Both the position numbers and the translations under genes were made by a program. Positions 1 to 5,723 of a stretch of 6,146 bases of DNA are shown piece by piece. The stretch is from contig WLMD01000098.1 of assembly GCA_009700405.1 (NCBI GenBank), positions 1 through 6,146 on the forward strand. Direction: 5' to 3'. This stretch comes from Actinomycetota bacterium (GTDB taxonomy: Bacteria > Actinomycetota > Actinomycetes > Nanopelagicales > Nanopelagicaceae). How positions within the stretch are numbered: the stretch's first letter is position 1; every line of letters starts with the position of its first letter. The notes beneath the pieces were generated by a model, which made no database searches, was not told where the DNA came from, and was given only the letters and a program-made list of their open reading frames with translations.

Positions 1-1065
1 ATGCAAGCTGGAATGACCTCTGGAAAATATCGCATCACCAATAATGTGAGTGATGTTGCAGAAGCATCCATCGTTGTTATCTGTGTGCCGACGCCGCTTG
101 ATGATCAACGCGGACCAGATCTTGCAATCTTGGAATCCGCAGTCAAGGGAATTGCACCACATTTATTGAGTGGGACATTAGTTATCAGTGAATCAACTTC
201 ATATCCCGGGACAGTGCGTGATGTCGTTGCTCCATTGATTGAGCAACTTAAATCATCAGCTGATGTACACGTGGATGTTGCAGTTGCCCCAGAGAGAGTA
301 AATCCAGGTGATGCCAAGTATCACCAGAAGAACACACCTCGTTTAGTTGGTGGCCTTGATGCTGTATCAACTCGCAGGGCAGTGGATTTCTATAACACCA
401 TTTGCGATGAGGTCGTGGAGGTTTCACAACCTGAAGTGGCAGAGACTGCCAAGTTGTTAGAGAACACTTTTAGATTAGTAAACATTGCATTGGTGAATCA
501 GTTAGCGCAATTGTGCGCGGATGAAAATATCAATGTGCATGAAGTTATTGATGCGGCCAATACCAAGCCATATGGGTATATGAAATTCACTCCAAGTGTT
601 GGTGTGGGCGGACATTGCATCCCTGTTGATCCAATGTATTTGTCGTGGTGGGCCGAGAAAAATGGTTCTAAAGCGTCGATTATTGATGTTTCTGATGAAA
701 TCAACTTGGGTATGCCGATTTATGTTTCCAAGCGCGTGCGTGAATTGATTCCTGCTGTCGCAAAAACAAAACGTGTATTAATCATGGGTGTTGCTTATAA
801 GCCAGGTGTATCTGATGTACGAGAAACACCTGCCACTGCATTGCGTGATGATTTGATTGCACAAGGGTGCGAAGTGGGCTGGCTAGACCCACTAGTTGAA
901 AAGTGGGATGGACTGACTCCCGTAAGTGCTGATTGGGAATGCGATGCAGCAGTTGTTGCTACCGCCCAGCCAGGGATGCCTGTTGCAGCTATTGCTGGAC
1001 GTGGAGTACCAATCTTGGATTGCACGGGATCATTTGCTCACCTAGCGAATGTGACTCGCCTCTAG
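1..1065 (+). CDS. UDP-N-acetylhexosamine 6-dehydrogenase (WbpA/WecC-type nucleotide-sugar dehydrogenase), 5'-truncated by window edge
   Basis: Oxidises C6 of a UDP-HexNAc (UDP-GlcNAc or UDP-ManNAc) to the uronic acid with NAD+, in the cytosol, to supply surface-glycan precursors. In the 354 visible residues I see ICVPTPL (27-33), the STSYPGT segment (66-71), APERVNPG (96-103), the ENTFRLVNIA helix (154-163), and the active-site motif GVGGHCIPVDP (201-211) with nucleophile Cys206. GVAYKPGVSDVRETPA (263-278) marks the C-terminal UDP-binding domain. Family members have about 430 residues. The N-terminal Rossmann glycine motif (roughly 70-80 residues) is missing and the frame is open at base 1, so the real start lies upstream and the ATG at base 1 is internal. 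The stop is TAG at 1063-1065. The family call is firm. Substrate is uncertain: the IPVDPxYL form favours the UDP-HexNAc branch over UDP-glucose dehydrogenase. Confidence 0.9.
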   Translation: MQAGMTSGKYRITNNVSDVAEASIVVICVPTPLDDQRGPDLAILESAVKGIAPHLLSGTLVISESTSYPGTVRDVVAPLIEQLKSSADVHVDVAVAPERVNPGDAKYHQKNTPRLVGGLDAVSTRRAVDFYNTICDEVVEVSQPEVAETAKLLENTFRLVNIALVNQLAQLCADENINVHEVIDAANTKPYGYMKFTPSVGVGGHCIPVDPMYLSWWAEKNGSKASIIDVSDEINLGMPIYVSKRVRELIPAVAKTKRVLIMGVAYKPGVSDVRETPATALRDDLIAQGCEVGWLDPLVEKWDGLTPVSADWECDAAVVATAQPGMPVAAIAGRGVPILDCTGSFAHLANVTRL

Positions 1066-1098
1066 TTCTTAGGGCTTGCTCTCTATCTTTAAGCGCTC

Positions 1099-2058
1099 TT
1101 ACTTCTTTAAGTACTCCACTAAATCTTTGATGATTGTTTCAAGATTGCGTGTGGGTGCCCATCCAGTGAGTGCCTTGATGCGAGTGATGTTGGGGACGCG
1201 ACGTTCCATATCTTCAAAACCTGGCGCGTAAGCCTCTTCATAACTCATGTGGACAATCTTGCTCTGAGATCCAGTAATCTCAACAACTTTCTTTGCTAAA
1301 TCATTAATGGAAATCTCACCGCTATTCCCTATGTTGACGACAGTCCCAATGGTTTTGGTTGAAGCGGTTACTTGAATGAGTGCTTCGATAACGTCATAGA
1401 CGTGACCAAAGCAGCGAGTCTGTGTGCCGGCTCCATAAATTGTGATGTCGTCATTAGCAAGGGCTGATGCAACAAATCGTGGAACAACCATTCCGTATGC
1501 GCCAAGTTGGCGTGGTCCGACCGTGTTAAAGAATCTGACGATACGTACTTGCAAATTCTTTTCTTGGAAATATGCGTAGGCTAACGATTCATCAATTGCC
1601 TTTGCTTGGGAGTAGGACCAACGCAACGTCAATGGAGACCCCATGTAACGATCATCATCTTCGCTCAGTGAGTCGGCAACATTCTTTCCGTAGACTTCAG
1701 AACTACTTGCAATGAGTACGGGGCGAGAATGTTTATCAGCAGCTTCCAAAACATTTTCAGTACCGCGGATGTTAGTCATCAAAGAATCAAGTGGATGTTC
1801 CAAAATATTAAATACGCCAACTGCTGCAGCAAGGTGGTATGTGTAATCTGCTTCGCGGACTAACTTGTCCACGATGGCGGCATCAAGGACTGAGCCTTCG
1901 ATGAAGGTGAGTTTTCCTGTGGCCATCGCAGCATCGAGATTGGCCATACGGCCAGTGGCGAGGTTGTCTAAGACCGTGACGCTCTGGCCATCGGCAATCA
2001 GGCGGTCAGCCAGGTGAGAGCCAATAAAACCCGCTCCGCCAGTGATTAATACGCTCAT
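1099..2058 (-). CDS. NAD-dependent nucleotide-sugar epimerase/dehydratase (extended SDR family)
   Basis: A 319-residue cytosolic extended short-chain dehydrogenase/reductase acting on a nucleotide-activated sugar. The NAD-binding motif TGGAGFIG is at residues 6-13, starting four residues after the likely Met1. The SSSEVYG segment (118-124) and Y149-S-Q-A-K153 supply the Ser/Tyr/Lys active site. RFFNTVGPRQ (175-184), GMVVPRF (189-195) and TRCFGHVYDV (214-223) are substrate-domain signatures of the UDP-glucose 4-epimerase / UDP-glucuronate decarboxylase / GDP-mannose dehydratase branch. The C-terminal RRVPNITRIKALTGWAP (286-302) is the usual closing motif. Length is normal and complete. It converges on the upstream dehydrogenase and diverges from the membrane reductase. 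No Shine-Dalgarno precedes the ATG, but a promoter-like box sits six bases from it, so it may be translated leaderless. Which sugar it handles cannot be decided from sequence; automated labels such as GDP-mannose 4,6-dehydratase would be guesses. Confidence 0.87.
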   Translation of the reverse strand: MSVLITGGAGFIGSHLADRLIADGQSVTVLDNLATGRMANLDAAMATGKLTFIEGSVLDAAIVDKLVREADYTYHLAAAVGVFNILEHPLDSLMTNIRGTENVLEAADKHSRPVLIASSSEVYGKNVADSLSEDDDRYMGSPLTLRWSYSQAKAIDESLAYAYFQEKNLQVRIVRFFNTVGPRQLGAYGMVVPRFVASALANDDITIYGAGTQTRCFGHVYDVIEALIQVTASTKTIGTVVNIGNSGEISINDLAKKVVEITGSQSKIVHMSYEEAYAPGFEDMERRVPNITRIKALTGWAPTRNLETIIKDLVEYLKK

Positions 2059-2064
2059 GAGGCC

Positions 2065-2070
2065 AGCATA
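2065..2070 (-). promoter_or_regulatory. Putative -10 box for the reverse SDR gene (leaderless)
   Basis: On the reverse strand TATGCT (TANNNT type) is followed by exactly six bases, GGCCTC, and then the ATG at 2058. A transcript starting about seven bases after the box would begin at the A of the start codon, which is the classic actinobacterial leaderless arrangement. This fits the lack of any Shine-Dalgarno. No convincing -35 hexamer is seen at 16-18 bases upstream. Inference from position and sequence only. Confidence 0.45.
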
Positions 2071-2125
2071 TTGCCTCTAGGGAGGGGATTCGGGATGCTC
2101 GGAGCGGGAACAGAGGGTTCACACA

Positions 2126-2131
2126 TATAAC
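2126..2131 (+). promoter_or_regulatory. Putative -10 box for the flavocytochrome gene
   Basis: TATAAC lies ten bases before the ATG at 2142, so transcription would start about four bases before the start codon. The purine stretch AGGAAG (2136-2141) touches the ATG, too close to work as a normal Shine-Dalgarno, and it is 18 bases from the next in-frame ATG at 2160, too far. A leaderless or near-leaderless start at 2142 resolves this. A short inverted repeat, GAAC-5 nt-GTTC (2108-2120), lies just upstream and could be a regulator contact, but it is weak. No clear -35 is visible. Confidence 0.4.
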
Positions 2132-2141
2132 TCTCAGGAAG

Positions 2142-3506
2142 ATGGGGTTATCTACAGCCATGTCACAGCACACACAGACCAGCCATACAGCAGGAGTTGA
2201 TTGGGCTGCGCTGCTAGCGGGCCTTGGCCTGGGAGTGACGATTGCAATGCAGGTAACAACGCTAACTCGCACAGATATCTCCACTGTCTACGCGAGTATC
2301 AATTCTTTTTCGCGATTGTGCGCACTTGTCGGAACGTATTTTGCACTCCTTGGCATTTTATTAGTGGCTCGCATTCCGTGGGTAGAGCGCGGCGTTGGTC
2401 ATGATCGATTAATTACTTGGCATCGCAAGTTGGGACCGTACTCACTTTTTCTCATTGGCTTTCATGTTCTTTTTGTAACGCTGGGGTATGCAGGGCAAGA
2501 TCACATTCGCCTCTACGTTGAATTTTGGCGAATACTGACTCAATACATGTGGATGTGGGCTGCGTTGGCAGGTTTTCTTTTCATGATGATGGCGGGAATT
2601 AGCTCATACAAGAAAGCCCGTGCAAAGATGAGTTATGAAACTTGGTGGTTGATCCACATCTATTTCTACGCGGCAATGGCGCTCTCGTTTATGCACCAAG
2701 TCCTAAACGGCCCAATGTTTATCGGGCACCCGCTTAATCGTGCGTATTGGATATTCCTATACGCAGCTATGACATTTAGCATCGTTGTCTGGAGAATCGG
2801 TATTCCACTTGGCCGCTCTATGCGACATAACCTTAAAGTTGATCGCGTTGTTGTAGAAGGACCTGGTGTCATTTCAGTCATCATGCGTGGGCGCAAACTT
2901 CGCACAATGGCAGCAGAGGGTGGACAGTTCTTTGGATGGCGCTTCTTTGCTCGCAACCATTTATTAATGTCGCATCCTTACTCACTTTCTGCCGCACCAA
3001 CCGAACACTTACTGCGCATCACTGTAAAAGACTTAGGTGATCATTCGCGCTCGCTTGCATTCTTGAAGCCAGGAACTCGTGTCTTTGTTGAGGGCCCATA
3101 CGGTGCATTTACTGCTGGGCGTGCATCACGTCCGCACGTTGTCCTTGTTGGCGGAGGAGTAGGCATAACGCCAATTCGCGCCATCATGGAGGAATTCGGC
3201 GACGGAGTGCAGATGGATGTTATTTATCGGGCCTCGCGTGAGGAAGACCTAGTCTTGCGCCAAGAACTCGACTATTTAGCGGCACAATCAAATGGCTCAA
3301 CGCGAGTCCATTACTTGATTGGCTCACGTAAAGAACATCCCATGGATGCGCGAACGTTAACAAACTTGGTGCCACGTTTCGCCGATTCAGATATTTATAT
3401 CTGCGGTCCCGGCCCCTTGGTTGAGGCTGTACGTAACGCTGCTCGTGATTGCGGTGTTCCTAAGAACCGCTTCCACGATGAAGCCTTCGCTTTCCACTCG
3501 GATTGA
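2142..3506 (+). CDS. NOX/ferric-reductase-like transmembrane flavocytochrome with FAD/NAD(P)-binding domain
   Basis: A 454-residue membrane oxidoreductase predicted to move electrons from cytosolic NAD(P)H through FAD and two b-type hemes to the outer face of the membrane. About six hydrophobic helices are visible (roughly residues 21-41, 57-77, 98-117, 135-153, 169-188, 201-222). Four histidines fit bis-heme ligation: H94/H108 (14 apart) and H172/H185 (13 apart), the spacing of NOX and ferric reductases. The soluble half carries the FAD motif HPYSLSAAP (278-286), the nucleotide-binding GGGVGITPI (337-345), CGPGP (421-425) and the C-terminal HDEAFAF (445-451). The start is ATG 2142 or ATG 2160 (Met7). 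I prefer 2142 because a promoter-like box would make it near-leaderless. It heads a cluster with FMN-binding proteins and ApbE, which suggests its acceptor is an extracytosolic flavoprotein. A ferric reductase or oxygen-reducing role is possible but unproven. Confidence 0.88.
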   Translation: MGLSTAMSQHTQTSHTAGVDWAALLAGLGLGVTIAMQVTTLTRTDISTVYASINSFSRLCALVGTYFALLGILLVARIPWVERGVGHDRLITWHRKLGPYSLFLIGFHVLFVTLGYAGQDHIRLYVEFWRILTQYMWMWAALAGFLFMMMAGISSYKKARAKMSYETWWLIHIYFYAAMALSFMHQVLNGPMFIGHPLNRAYWIFLYAAMTFSIVVWRIGIPLGRSMRHNLKVDRVVVEGPGVISVIMRGRKLRTMAAEGGQFFGWRFFARNHLLMSHPYSLSAAPTEHLLRITVKDLGDHSRSLAFLKPGTRVFVEGPYGAFTAGRASRPHVVLVGGGVGITPIRAIMEEFGDGVQMDVIYRASREEDLVLRQELDYLAAQSNGSTRVHYLIGSRKEHPMDARTLTNLVPRFADSDIYICGPGPLVEAVRNAARDCGVPKNRFHDEAFAFHSD

Positions 3507-3519
3507 GGCCTCGTATATG

Positions 3520-3595
3520 AGAGTAGATAGCGAAAGTCGCACCAATAGCACTGAACGATTTCAGGTCGCTCACAGGTTTGTAAGCAAGAGTAGAT
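3520..3595 (+). repeat. Pair of 9-bp direct repeats AGAGTAGAT in the 126-bp gap
   Basis: AGAGTAGAT occurs at 3520-3528 and again at 3587-3595, each followed by a similar (A)GCG. The two copies are 67 bp apart on the same strand, between the flavocytochrome stop and the first FMN-binding gene. They could be half-sites for a regulator or a chance match. No convincing sigma-70 promoter could be read in this gap. Confidence 0.4.
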
Positions 3596-3596
3596 G

Positions 3597-3614
3597 CGTT
3601 GATGCGAGTCAACG
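3597..3614 (+). promoter_or_regulatory. Inverted repeat CGTTGA-N6-TCAACG upstream of the FMN-protein ribosome binding site
   Basis: A perfect 6-bp inverted repeat (3597-3602 and 3609-3614) with a 6-base centre ends seven bases before the Shine-Dalgarno of the next gene. As RNA it would form a small hairpin next to the ribosome site; as DNA it has the size of an operator dyad. It lacks a T-tract, so it is not an intrinsic terminator. It is the clearest candidate for separate control of the downstream four genes. Function is inferred. Confidence 0.4.
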
Positions 3615-3621
3615 TCTTAAC

Positions 3622-3628
3622 AGGAGGT
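3622..3628 (+). promoter_or_regulatory. Strong Shine-Dalgarno AGGAGGT of the first FMN-binding gene
   Basis: AGGAGGT lies four bases before the ATG at 3633 and is close to a full anti-Shine-Dalgarno match. It fixes the start codon. It is the only strong ribosome binding site in the window, which suggests this protein is made at a high level compared with its neighbours. Confidence 0.75.
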
Positions 3629-3632
3629 CGGA

Positions 3633-4430
3633 ATGAAACGGGCGCTGCTTATAGCGGGAGGCACCATTGGTGGCCTCGGCGCAGTTTTGTCGATCACACC
3701 ACCACAACTAGGTTCACCGGTTTCATCGAACCTCAGTGGTATTGGTGCAGGTACGACTAATGCGGGGACTGTCGCTAACGCCAGCGGACAAACTCCTGCT
3801 GCAGGTCCTCAAGCTGCAACACCAGTAGCAACGCCTGTTTCATCGCCTTCATCTACACAACCATCTACACAACAATCTTCACAACCATCAGCAAAACCTT
3901 CAAAAACGAAGAAGAGCACAAACGTCGGAGCAACCAAGCAACCCGCTCCTGCTCCAACAAAGACACATGCTGTTACGGGAAACTCTGCATCACCAACACC
4001 GACTCAAACACAACCGCAATCTGCTGCTCCAACACCAACTCCTACGAAAACACAAACTCCGACGCCTACTCCGACTCCAACTCCGACTCCAACAAAGACG
4101 CAGGCCCCTGCAGCTAAAGGTGTTTCTGGAACTTTCACAGGTGCAACTTTTCAAGCTAATCAGCAAGGTCGCGTCTGGGGCAATGTTCAAGTAACTGTGA
4201 CATTGGTAGATGGTGCAATTTCGAATATTCAAGCATCACAAAATCCACAGAGCCGCGGTATCTATGCCTTTAATTGGTTGACCCCTGCGATCAAAAATCA
4301 GAACCTTACAGTCAAAGATGTCATGGGTATCAAGCCATCATCGCTTTTGGGGTCAAACTCGGGAGCTTCGTATTCAGCGGTGGCATACATGCAGTCCCTT
4401 CAATCGGCACTCACTAAGTCTGGAGCATAA
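3633..4430 (+). CDS. Exported FMN-binding-domain protein with long Thr/Pro/Ser/Gln linker
   Basis: 265 residues in three parts. Residues 1-22 are a basic start (MKR) plus a Gly-rich hydrophobic segment containing GTIGGLG, acting as signal peptide or N-terminal anchor; there is no lipobox Cys and no clear AxA cleavage site. Residues about 28-162 are low complexity, with Ser-x-Gln/Lys-Pro tetrapeptides (74-89) and a Thr-Pro run (142-154), the look of a wall-spanning tether. Residues 163-265 are an FMN-binding domain: GRVWGNVQVTVTLVDGAI (179-196), SGASYS (243-248) and SLQSAL (255-260). Ser246 is at the position where ApbE attaches FMN. Unlike its paralogue it has Gly240 where the usual Asp stands and seven extra residues before the motif. 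It probably receives electrons from the membrane flavocytochrome. The next gene begins six bases after its stop. Family call is firm; covalent flavinylation is inferred. Confidence 0.85.
   Translation: MKRALLIAGGTIGGLGAVLSITPPQLGSPVSSNLSGIGAGTTNAGTVANASGQTPAAGPQAATPVATPVSSPSSTQPSTQQSSQPSAKPSKTKKSTNVGATKQPAPAPTKTHAVTGNSASPTPTQTQPQSAAPTPTPTKTQTPTPTPTPTPTPTKTQAPAAKGVSGTFTGATFQANQQGRVWGNVQVTVTLVDGAISNIQASQNPQSRGIYAFNWLTPAIKNQNLTVKDVMGIKPSSLLGSNSGASYSAVAYMQSLQSALTKSGA
3850..3897 (+). repeat. Degenerate 12-bp tandem repeat encoding Ser-x-Gln/Lys-Pro units
   Basis: CATCTACACAAC is repeated exactly at 3850-3861 and 3862-3873, followed by the variants AATCTTCACAAC (3874-3885) and CATCAGCAAAAC (3886-3897). 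The repeat encodes four-residue steps inside the linker of the first FMN-binding protein. Units are multiples of three bases, so gain or loss would change linker length without a frameshift. Confidence 0.7.
4056..4094 (+). repeat. Thr-Pro repeat tract
   Basis: Alternating Thr and Pro codons encode 13 residues of (TP)n. Within it ACTCCGACTCCA occurs twice in direct tandem (4068-4079 and 4080-4091). The tract would form a stiff extended rod just before the FMN-binding domain. Near-identical 6-base units make it a candidate for length variation by slippage. Confidence 0.75.
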
Positions 4431-4436
4431 ATAATC

Positions 4437-4928
4437 ATGAAGAAGGGTCTTCTTATTTCCGCCGGAACAATCGGTGGTTTGGGTAGTGCCTTGTTCATAA
4501 ATAATCCAAGTTTCGCTGATTCATCTACACCTTCTCCCACGAAGAGTCCTTCCGCTAGCACTTCAAGAACTTTTGAAACTACTGTTAAAGCTCGAGTAAA
4601 AAGCAAGGTTCGGGCCAATGCCAAAGCTCCAATGTCTTCTGCGCAGAAAAATATCAATGGAAAATTTGCCGGCAACGTTGTAGATGTCGGATACGGAAAT
4701 GTTCAAGTGATGATTGTTGTTACCAGTGGAGTAATTACCGAAGTAAAGGCGCTACAGGCGCCCGGGGGTAAACGCAGTAGGCCATATAGCGAGTACGCGC
4801 TCCCGATTTTGGTTCAAGAAACGCTGCAAGCCCAATCGGCCAAAATCGACGGTGTATCTGGCGCCTCATATACATCCTGGGGCTGGACTACATCCTTGCA
4901 AGCAGCGCTAACCAAAGCCGGTTTGTGA
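4437..4928 (+). CDS. Exported FMN-binding-domain protein, short paralogue
   Basis: 163 residues. The signal peptide starts MKK and has a hydrophobic stretch with the same GTIGGLG; a Sec cleavage site fits after Ala27 (S-F-A then D). A Ser/Thr/Pro then Lys/Arg-rich linker follows (28-72), then the FMN-binding domain: YGNVQVMIVV (86-95), ALPIL (121-125), and the full acceptor motif D138-G-V-S-G-A-S144-Y-T-S147 with SLQAAL (153-158). Ser144 is the expected site of covalent FMN. Over the first 21 residues 14 match the upstream protein, so the pair arose by tandem duplication; linkers differ strongly in length and charge. GGAG-like TGGAG (4421-4425) lies about 11 bases before the ATG, overlapping the end of the previous gene, so the two are translated from one message. 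Role: extracytosolic electron carrier fed by the membrane flavocytochrome (inferred). Confidence 0.87.
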   Translation: MKKGLLISAGTIGGLGSALFINNPSFADSSTPSPTKSPSASTSRTFETTVKARVKSKVRANAKAPMSSAQKNINGKFAGNVVDVGYGNVQVMIVVTSGVITEVKALQAPGGKRSRPYSEYALPILVQETLQAQSAKIDGVSGASYTSWGWTTSLQAALTKAGL

Positions 4929-4941
4929 CAGTATCAGGGAC

Positions 4942-5709
4942 GTGGCGCGCTTAACTCGTGAAATAGAAGTGTGGGGCACAGTCCTCTATGTCGACGTTGC
5001 TTCTCCTGATGTTGATGAAAGTGCGCTAAAGACTGGGCTAGATAGAGTGCGTGATTTCTCTCTGCATGTAGATGAAGTTTTCTCAACGTACAAATCAGAA
5101 TCCGTCGTTTCCAAATTACGACGAGAAGAGATATCGATTGAATCCACAAGTGATGAAGTTAAAGAGGTTTGGAATCTCTGCATCGCCGCGCGAGATATGT
5201 CAGGCGGGGCGTTTAACCCATGGGCTGTCGCGGGTGGTTTTGATCCTTCAGGATTAGTAAAAGGTTGGGCAGCAGACAAATGCGCCGAGATCTTGCAAGC
5301 CCATGGAGGTCGCCATATTTTGGTAAACGCTGCGGGAGATCTGGCACTTCGTGGCGGAACCTTTGTTGATGGGGTTGTACAGCCTTGGTCCATTGGAATT
5401 GTTAATCCCGATAACCGCCAAGAAACAGTGCGACATTTTCAGATTAGCGATGGAGCGATTGCTACTAGTGGCACATATGAAAAAGGCGCACATATTTTGG
5501 ACCCACATTCGGGGATGATTGCTATTGGTGCCAAATCAGCAACAGTTATTGGCCCCAATGGTGCACTTACTGACGCTCTGGCAACAGCGCTGATGGTTGA
5601 GGGACGTGATGGCGCAGCAATCTTCGGAAATCCTGAATTATCCGAATATTCAGTCTGGGTAATTGACCGCTACGGCGATGTGGCTTGGAGTCTTGGCCCA
5701 CTTTCTTAG
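4942..5709 (+). CDS. apbE: ApbE-family FAD:protein FMN transferase (no signal peptide)
   Basis: 255 residues. ApbE transfers FMN from FAD to a Thr or Ser of target proteins, releasing AMP, with Mg2+. Family signatures run in order: FSTYKSESVVSKLR (47-60), SGGAFNPW (87-94), DPSGLVKGWAADK (101-113), LVNAAGDLALRG (127-138, with Ala where GGD is usual), ATSGTYEKGAHILDPHSG (174-191) and TDALATAL (210-217), whose D211 and T215 match the DxxxT metal-binding pair. The start is GTG at 4942; an in-frame stop at 4909-4911 allows at most ten more codons upstream, so there is no export signal. AGGGA precedes the GTG by one base only, so initiation may depend on coupling to the upstream gene, whose stop is 13 bases away. 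Its natural substrates are very likely the two FMN-binding proteins encoded just before it. Confidence 0.9.
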   Translation: MARLTREIEVWGTVLYVDVASPDVDESALKTGLDRVRDFSLHVDEVFSTYKSESVVSKLRREEISIESTSDEVKEVWNLCIAARDMSGGAFNPWAVAGGFDPSGLVKGWAADKCAEILQAHGGRHILVNAAGDLALRGGTFVDGVVQPWSIGIVNPDNRQETVRHFQISDGAIATSGTYEKGAHILDPHSGMIAIGAKSATVIGPNGALTDALATALMVEGRDGAAIFGNPELSEYSVWVIDRYGDVAWSLGPLS

Positions 5710-5723
5710 GGCAAGATTGCACC

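Noticed and set aside
1..60. Biological N-terminal truncation of the sugar dehydrogenase
   Set aside because: The frame is open at base 1, so the missing Rossmann part is explained by the window edge.
1090..1101. TAAGCGCTCTTA as a bidirectional terminator
   Set aside because: The stem is only four base pairs with no T-tract, and it overlaps the end of a coding region.
2006..2284. Reverse-strand open frame of 92 codons across the divergent promoter region
   Set aside because: It overlaps the starts of two well-supported genes and its translation resembles no family.
3507..3632. Sigma-70 promoter or iron-regulator box in the gap
   Set aside because: Candidate hexamers such as TTGTAA have no -10 partner at 16-18 bp, and no DtxR/IdeR-like palindrome is seen.
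3421..3636. Forward open frame of 71 codons spanning the 126-bp gap
   Set aside because: Half of it overlaps the flavocytochrome in another frame; no ribosome site or domain.
3633..3700. Lipoprotein or Tat signal on the first FMN-binding protein
   Set aside because: No Cys after the hydrophobic segment and no twin-Arg pair; only a basic start and a hydrophobic stretch are present.
3850..4094. Repeats as a CRISPR array
   Set aside because: Units are 6-12 bp, contiguous without spacers, and encode a protein linker.
3990..4232. Arg/Ser/Trp/Cys-rich reverse frame over the Thr-Pro tract
   Set aside because: A by-product of the repeat codons read on the other strand.
4986..5393. Reverse-strand open frame of 135 codons inside the ApbE gene
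   Set aside because: It lies fully antisense to a gene with clear family motifs and shows no recognisable domain.
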